Notes: a model not told the origin generated them from the letters alone. DNA of 17,760 nt from an uncultured Collinsella sp. (GCA_959020035.1 CAUEQX010000020.1:1-17760); one strand, 5' to 3'; shown: positions 1 through 8,004, counted from the first letter of the stretch. A program made the numbers and translations.

Positions 1-80
1 AGCTTTTGGACCTGTATATCCAGGGCCGTCAGGAGGCAAAGCGCCTGCTCGCGGAAATCCAAGAGTTCGTTGAGCGCTAA
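1..80 (+). CDS. C-terminal end of an unidentified protein (partial)
   Basis: An open frame enters from the left edge and ends at TAA (78-80). The 25 visible residues end in LLAEIQEFVER and are rich in Leu, Glu, Arg and Gln, consistent with a terminal amphipathic helix. Codon choice (ctg, ctc, gcg, cgc) matches the neighbouring genes. The product cannot be named from so little. It is not the usual C-terminus of TruA, which often lies upstream of rplM. The rplM promoter starts about 100 nt downstream, so this gene probably belongs to a separate transcription unit. Confidence 0.45.
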   Translation, partial: LLDLYIQGRQEAKRLLAEIQEFVER

Positions 81-180
81 CGACGGCGAACCCTCAAAAA
101 ATGACAACAGCTAAAGAGCTGGAAAAATTATGGCTCGTGGATGACATGTGCAGAAACTCTGGTCGGAGCCAAAATACCTG

Positions 181-208
181 TTGACTCGGGCGGCGAGCGG
201 GGTAATAT
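181..208 (+). promoter_or_regulatory. Promoter of rplM-rpsI
   Basis: TTGACT (181-186) and TAATAT (203-208) are separated by 16 nt, a close match to a housekeeping sigma-70/SigA-type promoter. Transcription would start near 214-216, giving a leader of about 60 nt before the rplM GTG. It is the clearest promoter in the window, as expected for a ribosomal protein operon. Confidence 0.7.
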
Positions 209-214
209 GGACGG

Positions 215-246
215 GTTACTTGCAGAGCCCCGTGAATCTCTGTAAC
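215..246 (+). promoter_or_regulatory. Hairpin in the rplM leader (possible autoregulatory site)
   Basis: GTTA (215-218) plus CAGAG (223-227) can pair with CTCTG (238-242) plus TAAC (243-246), leaving a 4-nt bulge and a 10-nt loop. It lies directly after the predicted transcription start and before the GGAGGAG ribosome binding site at 263-269. L13 operons in Firmicutes carry autoregulatory leaders. That this hairpin does the same is inference, since no known consensus was matched. Confidence 0.3.
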
Positions 247-274
247 AACACGTACTGTACATGGAGGAGTCTAA

Positions 275-718
275 GTGATTTCGAAATCGACTCACTACGC
301 CAAGCAGGGCGAGGTCCAGCGCAACTGGGTTCTCGTTGACGCCGATGGTGCTGTCCTGGGCCGTCTTGCCACCCAGATCGCAATGATCCTGCGCGGTAAG
401 AACAAGCCCCAGTTCACGCCCAACAGCGACTGCGGCGACTTCGTTGTCGTCATCAACGCCGATAAGGTCCAGCTTACCGGTAACAAGGCCGACACGAAGA
501 CCTATTATCGCCACAGCGGCTACAACGGCGGCCTCAAGGCTGAGAGCTTCCGCCAGGCTATGGAGAAGCACCCGGAGAAGGTCATCGAGCGCGCCGTTCG
601 CGGCATGCTGCCCAAGACCACCCTCGGCCGTGCCCAGATGACCAAGCTTAAGGTCTACGCTGGTGCCGAGCATCCGCACGCTGCCCAGAACCCCACGAAG
701 ATTGAGCTGGAGGCTTAA
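275..718 (+). CDS. rplM: 50S ribosomal protein L13
   Basis: L13 is an early-assembly protein of the large ribosomal subunit. The 147-residue product is close to the usual length (about 142-150). It contains DADGAVLGRLAT near residues 22-33 and the family signature around RGMLPKTTLGR followed by KLKVYAGAEHPHAAQ near the C-terminus. The start is GTG, chosen because GGAGGAG (263-269) lies 5 nt upstream and because the N-terminus ISKSTHYAK fits the family. rpsI follows after only 2 nt and its ribosome binding site (GGAGG, 709-713) lies inside the end of rplM, so the two are co-transcribed and probably translationally coupled. Expression should be driven by the promoter at 181-208. Confidence 0.97.
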   Translation: MISKSTHYAKQGEVQRNWVLVDADGAVLGRLATQIAMILRGKNKPQFTPNSDCGDFVVVINADKVQLTGNKADTKTYYRHSGYNGGLKAESFRQAMEKHPEKVIERAVRGMLPKTTLGRAQMTKLKVYAGAEHPHAAQNPTKIELEA

Positions 719-720
719 AG

Positions 721-1116
<396 letters not shown>

Positions 1117-1147
1117 GGTTTTATCTCCTTTCGAGATACAATGTACA

Positions 1148-1190
1148 AGCGGGGCCTGCCGATTCCTCGGCGGGTCCCGCTTTTCTTTTT
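1148..1190 (+). terminator. Intrinsic terminator of rplM-rpsI
   Basis: The arms 1148-1162 and 1167-1181 form a 15-bp GC-rich stem with two G-U wobbles and a TTCC tetraloop. A T-rich run (TTTTCTTTTT) follows at 1181-1190. This separates the ribosomal operon from glmM. Confidence 0.92.
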
Positions 1191-1239
1191 CGACTAGGGT
1201 GGGCGGTTGCATATCGCCTGCTAGGGAAGGAGCGATCCT

Positions 1240-2577
1240 ATGCCCCAGAACATTTTCGGTACCGACGGCGTCCGTGGCGTCGCCAATGCCGACCTCTCGT
1301 GCGACCTCGCGTTTCGCCTGGGCCGCGCGGCGACCAAGTTCCTTGGCCCGGACATCTGCATCGGCCGTGACACGCGCCTTTCGGGCACCATGCTCGAGAG
1401 CGCTCTGACCGCCGGCATTATGGCCGAGGGCGGCCGCCCGCATTGCTGCGGCGTCATCCCCACGCCTGCCGTGGCACTGCTCACTGTTCAAAACGAGCTC
1501 GACGGCGGCATCGTCATCTCTGCTTCGCATAATCCGCCGGAGTTCAACGGCATCAAGTTCTTTAGCCGCAAGGGCATGAAGCTTCCCGACGCCGTCGAGG
1601 AGGAGATCAGCGCATGGGTCATGTCCGAGGAGGCCATGGCTGCCGACACGCTGCCGACTGGCGCCGGTGTGGGCCACATCATCAAGATGAAGGATGCTCG
1701 CAAGGCATACGTCGACCACGCTATCGATACGCTCGACGGCCTGAGGCTCGACGGCCTGGTTGTTGCCGTCGACTGCGGTCACGGCGCCTCTTGCCAGACC
1801 ACGCCCGCCGCACTGCAGCGCCTGGGCGCCACGGTCCATGCCATCAACACCGACTACTGCGGCACCGACATCAACGTCGAGTGCGGCTCCACCCATCTTG
1901 GTCCTCTGCGCGAGCTTGTGCTGCGCACCCACGCCGACATTGGCCTGGCCCACGATGGCGATGCCGACCGCGTGCTCTTCGTCGACAGCGAGGGCAACGA
2001 GATCGACGGTGACTACATCCTGGCTATCTGCGGTTCTGACCTCGCCGCTCGCGGCAAGCTCGCCAACTCCGAGATCGTCTCGACCGTCATGTGCAACCTG
2101 GGCTTCTCCATCGCTATGAAGGAGCAGGGCTTCGAGATGGTCCAGACCGCCGTGGGCGACCGCTACGTTCTGGAGCGCATGCTCGCGGACGGCGCCGTCA
2201 TCGGCGGCGAACAGTCCGGCCACATCATCTTCCTGGAGCACAATACCACCGGCGACGGCCTGGTGACGGCTCTGCAGCTGCTGGCCGTGCTCAAGCGTAC
2301 CGGTCGCACCCTCACCGATCTTGCCGGTATCATGAAGAAGTACCCGCAGGTACTCGTCAACGCGCATTCCGACAACAAGGCCGGCCTGGACGATTGCCAG
2401 CCCATCTGGGATGCCGTCGCTGCTGCCGAGAAGGAGCTTGACGGCCGCGGCCGCATTCTGGTGCGCCCGAGCGGTACCGAGCCGCTGGTCCGTGTGATGG
2501 CCGAGGCCGAGACGCACGAGCTGACCCAGCGCGTTGTTGACGACATCGTCGAGGTTGTCAAGCGCGAACTTCCCTAA
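1240..2577 (+). CDS. glmM: Phosphoglucosamine mutase
   Basis: GlmM interconverts glucosamine-6-P and glucosamine-1-P in the cytoplasm, feeding UDP-GlcNAc and peptidoglycan synthesis. The 445-residue product has the family's normal length and motifs: FGTDGVRG at 6-13, the active-site serine loop ISASHNPP at 93-100 (phospho-serine Ser96), the metal-binding DGDADR at 239-244, the sugar-binding GGEQSGH at 322-328, and the phosphate-binding RPSGTEPLVRV at 409-419. The loop reads SASHNP rather than the commoner TASHNP, a conservative change. The start is supported by AAGGAG (1227-1232) 7 nt upstream. It lies after the rpsI terminator, so it needs its own promoter, but none is convincing in the 50 nt available. 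No terminator is visible after it, so read-through into the PTS gene is possible. Confidence 0.97.
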   Translation: MPQNIFGTDGVRGVANADLSCDLAFRLGRAATKFLGPDICIGRDTRLSGTMLESALTAGIMAEGGRPHCCGVIPTPAVALLTVQNELDGGIVISASHNPPEFNGIKFFSRKGMKLPDAVEEEISAWVMSEEAMAADTLPTGAGVGHIIKMKDARKAYVDHAIDTLDGLRLDGLVVAVDCGHGASCQTTPAALQRLGATVHAINTDYCGTDINVECGSTHLGPLRELVLRTHADIGLAHDGDADRVLFVDSEGNEIDGDYILAICGSDLAARGKLANSEIVSTVMCNLGFSIAMKEQGFEMVQTAVGDRYVLERMLADGAVIGGEQSGHIIFLEHNTTGDGLVTALQLLAVLKRTGRTLTDLAGIMKKYPQVLVNAHSDNKAGLDDCQPIWDAVAAAEKELDGRGRILVRPSGTEPLVRVMAEAETHELTQRVVDDIVEVVKRELP

Positions 2578-2648
2578 TGGTCAAAAACCGTTGCCAAGTG
2601 GTAAACTGTTAAGGTTATTTTGATTGATTGGTATGTCCGAGGGGGAGC

Positions 2649-3146
2649 ATGTTCACTAAAGTCCTAAGGTCTTTTGGTATGCGTGGTCTAGTCCTTACGC
2701 TGGATGCTCCCATCTCGGGCGACGTCATTCCGCTTTCCGAGGTAAACGATCAGACGTTTGCCACCGGCCTTTTGGGCCAGGGCGTGGCGATTCAGCCCAC
2801 CGGAACGCGTGTGATTGCACCGGCTGACGCCAAGGTCGAGGCCATTTTTCCCACGGGACACGCCGTTGCGCTTAACACGGTCGATGGCTTGGACGTGCTC
2901 ATCCACGTTGGTTTGGACACTGTTCAGCTCGAGGGCAAGCACTTTACCGTACATGCGCAAGTGGGTGACATCGTCCATAAGGGCGATGTACTCATTGAGT
3001 TCGATCGCGAGGCAATTGCTGCCGAGGGCTACGATGTGACGGTTCCCATCTTGGTGTGCAACTCCGTTGAGTTCTCAAGCATCAAGGGCTCCGTTGGTGT
3101 GCATGTCGAAGAGATGGACCAACTCATCGTTGCTCGCGAGCGCTAG
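2649..3146 (+). CDS. PTS glucose-type IIA protein (Crr-like, free-standing)
   Basis: This is a single-domain IIA protein of the glucose family. It accepts phosphate from HPr and passes it to a IIB domain, and in many bacteria it also signals sugar status. The 165 residues match the usual length (about 160-170). Both histidines of the active site are present: His71 in PTGHAVAL and the phosphorylated His86 in LDVLIHVGLDTVQLEGKHF. Gly/Pro turns and the IFP and CNS segments are conserved. I chose ATG 2649 rather than the in-frame TTG at 2628 because GAGGG (2639-2643) is correctly placed for the ATG and the family has no extra N-terminal residues. No IIB, IIC, HPr or enzyme I gene is in the window, so its partner is elsewhere. 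Its position between glmM and nagB suggests a link with amino-sugar use. Confidence 0.9.
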   Translation: MFTKVLRSFGMRGLVLTLDAPISGDVIPLSEVNDQTFATGLLGQGVAIQPTGTRVIAPADAKVEAIFPTGHAVALNTVDGLDVLIHVGLDTVQLEGKHFTVHAQVGDIVHKGDVLIEFDREAIAAEGYDVTVPILVCNSVEFSSIKGSVGVHVEEMDQLIVARER

Positions 3147-3168
3147 CAAGTGCACGTGGCCATTAGCC

Positions 3169-3174
3169 TACAAT
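3169..3174 (+). promoter_or_regulatory. Possible -10 element for nagB
   Basis: TACAAT matches the -10 consensus at five of six positions and lies just after the IIA stop codon. No good -35 element stands at the right distance, so it would be activator-dependent or not a promoter. If real, transcription starts near 3181 and the nagB leader is about 237 nt long. The adjacent GTGCACGTGGCC (3151-3162) holds two overlapping short palindromes that could be part of an operator. Confidence 0.3.
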
Positions 3175-3186
3175 TCAAACACGTTT

Positions 3187-3220
3187 ACGGAGGGCGCCCT
3201 TGAAAGAGGACGCCCTCCGT
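3187..3220 (+). repeat. Perfect 10-bp inverted repeat between the IIA gene and nagB
   Basis: ACGGAGGGCG (3187-3196) pairs perfectly with CGCCCTCCGT (3211-3220) around a 14-nt loop. No T-run follows on either strand, so it is not a standard intrinsic terminator. It could be a 3' mRNA stabiliser of the IIA transcript, a weak terminator, or the first hairpin of the nagB leader. Confidence 0.6.
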
Positions 3221-3417
3221 GGCAAGATGGGATTTGTCCGAGGCTAAACAGCTTTGGGTCACCGTGGACGGGCAGGGGCCTCGACGCGGTTAGACACGAG
3301 ACACATACATTACGCGACCTCGCCCTGGTGGCCGCACACGTTGGTTGCGGCCGACGCGGGCCGCGGGCAAGTGCTTGTAAGGGAGCCTTGCCTCTCTTGT
3401 ACGAGAAAGGACGCGTA
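3221..3417 (+). promoter_or_regulatory. Structured leader upstream of nagB
   Basis: This GC-rich, gene-free stretch can form a series of hairpins: CGAGGC (3239-3244) with GCCTCG (3278-3283); GGCCGCA (3330-3336) with TGCGGCC (3346-3352) around a 9-nt loop; and GGCAAG (3366-3371) with CTTGCC (3387-3392). The last one ends shortly before the ribosome binding site AGAAAGGA (3404-3411). The nagB frame is open upstream into this stretch but has no ribosome binding site or family similarity there, so it is read as untranslated. I match it to no known riboswitch. Function is unknown. Confidence 0.4.
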
Positions 3418-4146
3418 ATGAAGATCATTAAAGCTAAAGACTACGAGGATATGAGCCGCAAGGCCGCCAATATCATCTCGGCCCAGGTTATCCTCAAGCC
3501 CGACTGTGTACTGGGCCTTGCCACCGGCTCCACCCCGATTGGCGCCTACAAGCAGCTCGCTGCTTGGTACGAGAAGGGCGACGTCGACTTTGCCGAGGTC
3601 AGCACCTACAACCTGGACGAGTATCGCGGCCTTTCGCACGACGATCCCCAGAGCTATCACTACTTCATGCGTGAGAACTTCTTCGATCACATCAACATCG
3701 ACCTGAACAACACGCATGTGCCCGACGGTTCCAACCCCGACGCCGCCGCTGCCTGCTCTGAGTACGACAAGATCGTCGCCGACGCCGGTTACCCGGATCT
3801 GCAGCTGCTCGGCATTGGCAACAACGGCCACATCGGCTTCAACGAGCCCGATGACCACTTCTCCAAGGGTACGCACTGCGTCGACCTCACCGAGAGCACC
3901 ATTCAGGCCAACAGCCGCCTGTTCGACAGCATCGACGATGTTCCCCGTCAGGCCTACACCATGGGCACTCAGACCATCATGTATGCCCGCATGATCCTGG
4001 TTGTCGCCAACGGCGAGGCCAAGGCTCAGGCCGTGCATGATATGTGCTATGGTCCGGTTACGCCCGAGTGCCCGGCTTCGATCCTGCAGCTGCACACCAA
4101 CTGCGTTGTCGTTGCCGACGAGGCCGCCCTTTCCCTCTGCGAGTAG
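3418..4146 (+). CDS. nagB: Glucosamine-6-phosphate deaminase
   Basis: NagB converts glucosamine-6-P to fructose-6-P and ammonia, the step that sends amino sugars into glycolysis. The 242 residues match the length of Gram-positive NagB; the longer E. coli form has about 266. Motifs in order: phosphate-binding LATGSTP at 34-40, catalytic NLDEY at 65-69 (Asp67), and GIGNNGHIGFNEP at 132-144, with the ring-opening His138 and Glu143. Asn instead of Asp before GH is normal for the Gram-positive branch. The start is ATG with AGAAAGGA 6 nt upstream, and the product begins MKIIKAKDY as in homologues. It stands alone behind a long leader and ends at a strong terminator. nagA is not in the window, so deacetylation of GlcNAc-6-P must be encoded elsewhere. 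Confidence 0.96.
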   Translation: MKIIKAKDYEDMSRKAANIISAQVILKPDCVLGLATGSTPIGAYKQLAAWYEKGDVDFAEVSTYNLDEYRGLSHDDPQSYHYFMRENFFDHINIDLNNTHVPDGSNPDAAAACSEYDKIVADAGYPDLQLLGIGNNGHIGFNEPDDHFSKGTHCVDLTESTIQANSRLFDSIDDVPRQAYTMGTQTIMYARMILVVANGEAKAQAVHDMCYGPVTPECPASILQLHTNCVVVADEAALSLCE

Positions 4147-4178
4147 CGCGAATCCTGCAGCTCGACATAGCCTTGCCT

Positions 4179-4206
4179 AAGGCCTCCGCTTTGCGGGGGC
4201 CTTTTT
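4179..4206 (+). terminator. Intrinsic terminator of nagB
   Basis: AAGGCCTCCGC (4179-4189) pairs with GCGGGGGCCTT (4193-4203) in an 11-bp stem with one wobble and a TTT loop. A T-run (4202-4206) follows. Confidence 0.92.
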
Positions 4207-4209
4207 GCT

Positions 4210-4594
4210 ATCCCTTTTTGCCCACTTGACCAAAATCTTGCCGCAAGCTTGACGAACGCCAGATGTCCAACAGCTTGATTCATTCCATACCAGATTCTAT
4301 GCAAAAATGCCACTAGAAGGTCGTAGACGGTAGCGGGTGCTAGGCGAGTTGAATGACATGGCTGAACCTTGTTCATCTGCGTTACACTGCCGCTTAGATG
4401 GGACAAGCTGACAAGCTCATTTACCTGCTTAAAGACCGATTAGTCAGGGGATTAATAACAATCGGCCCTCGCTGTACAAAAACTTGCCGCTTTCGTACCA
4501 AAAGACAACCTAAAACACAAGGTCGCTCTATTCATAGTGCGGCTTGTATGGTCTTGCGGCTACAGTGTCCATACGGTCGAGTTGAGGAGCGGGC
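4210..4594 (+). other. 385-nt intergenic region before the large regulator
   Basis: No gene is supported here. The stretch is noticeably more AT-rich than the flanking genes, as expected for a promoter region. It holds small repeats (CTTG-CCG-CAAG at 4237-4247 and a tandem ACAAGCT near 4402-4416), and TACACT (4383-4388) and TACAGT (4561-4566) as possible -10 elements, but neither has a good -35 partner. The regulator's ribosome binding site GAGGAG lies at 4584-4589. Confidence 0.5.
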
Positions 4595-7594
4595 ATGGTA
4601 AACGATTTGAGCGGTATAGACGACCTCGAGCTGATGCCGCTGGGCGGAGGCTATATGGTGCGACGCGAACGCTTGATGAATGAGCTTATCGCCAAGGGCC
4701 GAAAGGCCGGCATCGTGGTTCTTTATGCGCCCGACGGGTTTGGGAAGACCTCGGTGCTACTGCAGTACACCCATGAGGTTAAATGCGACCCGACGCGAGG
4801 CCCCGTGCGGATTATCGAGGCCGATCGCGCCACTGGGCGCGAGGTGTTTATGCAGCTCGAGGTGGTTACCGAAGAACTCAAAGACAAACCGCACTCCCTT
4901 ATCGCGATTGATAATGTGCCAAACCTCGATCAGCACGATACCGAAGACCTCATCGACAGGATTCGCGGCCTGCGCGCTATGGGGGTAGGGGTCTTTATCT
5001 CCTGCCGTCCTTCAAATCGTCAGCTGATTCATGGGCTGGGCGATTCGGTTAAGATCAATGCGCAGATGCTTAAGGTGCATGCCTATGAGTATTCGGCGTG
5101 GGCATCGGCGTTTTCGATCAGCACATCGCTCGACTTTTATCAGCTCACGCAGGGCGTGCCCGAGCTCGTTTCGGCATTGCAGACGGGTCTGTATGGCCAA
5201 GGTGACGTAGCCGGTCTGCTCGAAAACGAGATTGTCAACGTATATGGCGCGGCACTTGCCGATCTGGCTTCGCTCGACAATAATGCGCTGTTTTGCGTGG
5301 CATGTCTAATGGTTTTGATGGGCGAGGGCAATATCGCAGAACTCGAGGCCTGTGGGGTGAGGCTGTCGATGGTCGACCAGTCCTATTTTGTGCGCGACTA
5401 CCCGATCTTTGGCTTGGATCCCGCCGAGCGGAGTTTTACGTGTCTGGGCACGGAGGATAACGGACGCTTGCGCTTGCGTAAGTTGGTGGCCGAGGTCCGC
5501 CCCGAACTTGTTCCGAGGGCGGCCCGGATTTTGCTTAAGGCGGGCCGATGCGATGCGGCGATGGGCCTGGCGGACGCCTTTTTGGACCGTGAAGCGGTCC
5601 TTGAACTTGCTGGGCAGTATGGGGTCGATCTGGCTCTGACGGGGCACGGGGCCGATATCTGCCGAGCGGCGCTGGGCACGATCGATGCCGACGATCCGGC
5701 TCCAGAGCCAACGCCCGCCGAGGCGCTCGGCGTATATCTGGCAGCGGTCAGCGTGTCCAATACAAAGCTCGCCCGCTATATGGCATCGGTCATCGAACGC
5801 GGGGGCGAACGGGCGGCCTGCGAAATAGACCCTGTTTCATGGAGGGTGGCCCAGACACTGACGGCTGTTTGCTATGGGGACAACGGGCTTGGGCTTCCTA
5901 CGAACCTGGCCGTGCCAGAAATCGAGACATCCCACACCGCACTCGATATGTTGTCCGCGCATATCGAGGTCAAGCGATGCCTGACCGAGCGGGGAGATGA
6001 CGGCGACGTTCTACAGCAGCTCAAAACGAGCAAGGCCTACGACTGCGAGCTCGACATTGCGGGGATTGTTATACGGGCCGATAGCATGCTGGTGGAGCTC
6101 TTTGACGGGTCGTTTGCGGGAACCGACGAGCGCGACGACGAGATGACGGTGGTGCGGGAGGCGCTCGACGTACGCGGGCTTAAGGCGATGGCTATCTGGG
6201 TGCGCATGGTGTTGGCGGCACGGCGGCTCCTTTCCGGCTTGCCGGTAACCGACGACGTGGCGTTCAACGAGCTCGATCGTTTTGCCGTGCGCATGCGCGA
6301 CAACCAGATTCAGCTGTTTGGCCTGTTGCTAGAAGGTTGGCAGTCGCTGGCAGAGGGACGGCCGGTTAATGCAAAGTTCCGTGCGGTCCAAGTGCTCAAA
6401 CTTGCCGAGGAGTCGATTGCGTACATGCGCGATAACGCATTGCTGCTGGAACGCGCGGCATATCTGCGTAACACCTCGATGGTTTCGGTGCGCGAGGAAG
6501 CGGAACTACTCGATATAAGCCAGACGCAGGTTGGTGGCGCAGAAGCCTGGATGGTGGCGCTGCATTTGGCCTGTGCGGGCCGAGACAGCGACCTTGCGGC
6601 CTGGATGTCCATGAATCGCGCGGGGATTCTAGAGCCATCGTATCGGCTCTTTGCGCGCCTTGCCATGCATTGTCTGGGCGAGCCGGCGGGCAGGATACGC
6701 AAGAAGCTTCCCGTGCGCGAGCTGTCGCGGTACTCGCTGCGCGACGATTTGGAAGGGGAGGGCGAGCGCCTGTTCCAGGCCGGCGAGGTTGAAGCCGTTG
6801 ATACCATCGACCATATCGAGATTCGCATGTTTGGTGCGTTTCGCGCCGAGCGCGACGGGTTTCCCATCACGGATAAAATGTGGCGCCGCAAGAAGGCGGC
6901 GACACTTGCCGAGCGGCTTGCACTGGGCATGGATGCGCTCGTCGATCGTGAGACGCTGGCCATGGAGCTGTGGCCCCATGCCGAGTTCAATAGCGCCCGC
7001 AACAACCTGTACTCGACGATATCGCGCTTGCGGTCGGCCTTGGGACCGACGCCGGATGGCAAGTCGTGTGTGCTCATCCAAAATGAATGCATCGGACTCA
7101 ACGGCGACTACGTCAAGACCGATGTACGGCTGTTTGACCAGATAAGCCGCGAGGTTTTGGGAAATCGCACGGGTGCGCGCGGGCCCCATTTAGTTGAGTT
7201 GTGCCTTAAGATTGAGCAACTTTATGCCGGACCGCTGTATGTGCCCAATGGCTGTAATCCCACCTACTTTTTGCGCATGCGGCGCATTATGCAGTCAAAG
7301 TACATCGATTGCATGATTAAGGGAGCAAATGCCGCTCTAGAAGAAAATGATCTGCAGTCGGCGATTTGGCTGGCGGAGTCGGGGCTTCGGCAGGAAACGG
7401 CGCGTGAGGATATGGTGCGCTGCGCCATGCGCGTCTACAGTGCGGCGGGGCGACGGCGCGATATCGTCGAGCTGTACAGCGGGCATATGCACCATCTGAG
7501 GGAGCAGGTCAATGGCGTGCCCGAGCCCGAGACGCGGCGTCTATACGAGCGCTTGGTGGAGGGGCGGCTCAATCGCGTGCTGGTCGAGCGATAA
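4595..7594 (+). CDS. Large transcriptional regulator: P-loop ATPase with C-terminal winged helix and BTAD domain
   Basis: This 999-residue protein has the layout of signal-integrating regulators of the MalT/SARP type. The N-terminus holds a P-loop, APDGFGKTS at 45-53, and a hydrophobic strand ending in Asp, LIAIDN at 102-107, as Walker B. Residues about 200-735 are mostly helical and I recognise no domain; helical repeats are likely. From about 740 a winged helix begins (IRMFGAFRA), and the segment LWPHAEFNSARNNLYSTISR from 792 is the SARP-like recognition region. A BTAD domain fills about 838-990. ATG 4595 has GAGGAG 5 nt upstream. The gene is monocistronic, far from both neighbours, and its target and ligand cannot be told from the sequence. 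The first P-loop position is Ala rather than Gly, so nucleotide binding is likely but unproven. No transmembrane segment is apparent. Confidence 0.82.
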   Translation: MVNDLSGIDDLELMPLGGGYMVRRERLMNELIAKGRKAGIVVLYAPDGFGKTSVLLQYTHEVKCDPTRGPVRIIEADRATGREVFMQLEVVTEELKDKPHSLIAIDNVPNLDQHDTEDLIDRIRGLRAMGVGVFISCRPSNRQLIHGLGDSVKINAQMLKVHAYEYSAWASAFSISTSLDFYQLTQGVPELVSALQTGLYGQGDVAGLLENEIVNVYGAALADLASLDNNALFCVACLMVLMGEGNIAELEACGVRLSMVDQSYFVRDYPIFGLDPAERSFTCLGTEDNGRLRLRKLVAEVRPELVPRAARILLKAGRCDAAMGLADAFLDREAVLELAGQYGVDLALTGHGADICRAALGTIDADDPAPEPTPAEALGVYLAAVSVSNTKLARYMASVIERGGERAACEIDPVSWRVAQTLTAVCYGDNGLGLPTNLAVPEIETSHTALDMLSAHIEVKRCLTERGDDGDVLQQLKTSKAYDCELDIAGIVIRADSMLVELFDGSFAGTDERDDEMTVVREALDVRGLKAMAIWVRMVLAARRLLSGLPVTDDVAFNELDRFAVRMRDNQIQLFGLLLEGWQSLAEGRPVNAKFRAVQVLKLAEESIAYMRDNALLLERAAYLRNTSMVSVREEAELLDISQTQVGGAEAWMVALHLACAGRDSDLAAWMSMNRAGILEPSYRLFARLAMHCLGEPAGRIRKKLPVRELSRYSLRDDLEGEGERLFQAGEVEAVDTIDHIEIRMFGAFRAERDGFPITDKMWRRKKAATLAERLALGMDALVDRETLAMELWPHAEFNSARNNLYSTISRLRSALGPTPDGKSCVLIQNECIGLNGDYVKTDVRLFDQISREVLGNRTGARGPHLVELCLKIEQLYAGPLYVPNGCNPTYFLRMRRIMQSKYIDCMIKGANAALEENDLQSAIWLAESGLRQETAREDMVRCAMRVYSAAGRRRDIVELYSGHMHHLREQVNGVPEPETRRLYERLVEGRLNRVLVER

Positions 7595-7626
7595 AAAACG
7601 GGCGCCCGAAGTACTTGGGCACCCGT
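7591..7626 (-). terminator. Intrinsic terminator of yhbY
   Basis: The arms 7598-7607 and 7617-7626 form a GC-rich stem of nine pairs with one mismatch. Read on the - strand the stem is followed by six T, so it ends transcripts coming from yhbY. On the + strand the hairpin follows the regulator's stop codon by only 3 nt but has no T-run after it, so it should work poorly in that direction. Confidence 0.85.
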
Positions 7627-7663
7627 AAGCTTGCTATGTGTTGGCTCGCCGGATCATTGGCTC

Positions 7664-7963
7664 TTAGACGAGCTTGATCTTCTCGATATCCTTGCGCGAG
7701 GACTCGCGATACAGCGAGAATTTGCGGCCGATAACCTGAACGACGTCGGCGTGGCAGCGCTCGGCGAGCTCCTCGGCGGCCTCGCGGGCGGAAAGGCTGG
7801 AGCCATCGAGTACGGAGCACTTAACGAGCTCGTGCTTCTCCAGGTAGGCGACCGTCTGCTCGACGGTGCCCTCATTGACATCGGACTTGCCGATGATGAT
7901 GGCGGGGTTGAGGTGATGGGCCATGCTGCGAAGCTGCTTGACCTGGGCTCCTGTCAGTGCCAT
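7664..7963 (-). CDS. yhbY: YhbY-family RNA-binding protein (CRM domain)
   Basis: YhbY proteins are single CRM-domain proteins that bind pre-50S ribosomal particles and take part in ribosome assembly. The 99-residue product begins MALTGAQVKQLRSMAHHL. It carries the CRM features: a helix, then NPAIIIGKSDVNEG (the GxxG-type RNA-binding loop region), HELVKCSVLDG, and VVQVIGRKFSLYR near the end. An in-frame GTG at 7996 would add 11 residues, but that segment overlaps a GC palindrome and lies outside the family's usual 97-100 residues, so the internal ATG is preferred even though only a weak AAGCGAG precedes it. A terminator follows. It lies about 160 nt downstream of the methyltransferase gene on the same strand and may share its transcript. 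Confidence 0.93.
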   Translation of the reverse strand: MALTGAQVKQLRSMAHHLNPAIIIGKSDVNEGTVEQTVAYLEKHELVKCSVLDGSSLSAREAAEELAERCHADVVQVIGRKFSLYRESSRKDIEKIKLV

Positions 7964-7983
7964 GGGTTCTCGCTTTCTATGTA

Positions 7984-8004
7984 TGGGGCGCCCCACGATG
8001 GGGC
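7984..8004 (-). repeat. Overlapping GC palindromes upstream of yhbY
   Basis: TGGGGCGCCCCA (7984-7995) is a perfect palindrome. GCCCCA (7990-7995) can pair instead with TGGGGC (7999-8004). The two folds exclude each other and lie just before the yhbY start. They could affect its translation or be a chance GC-rich feature. No T-run follows. Confidence 0.4.

Noticed and set aside
3067..3417. In-frame upstream extension of nagB by up to 117 codons
   Set aside because: It overlaps the IIA gene, has no ribosome binding site and no similarity to NagB. The ATG at 3418 with AGAAAGGA matches the family N-terminus.
4398..4601. Small + strand frame of 67 codons before the large regulator
   Set aside because: No ribosome binding site, no recognisable domain, basic and compositionally random product.
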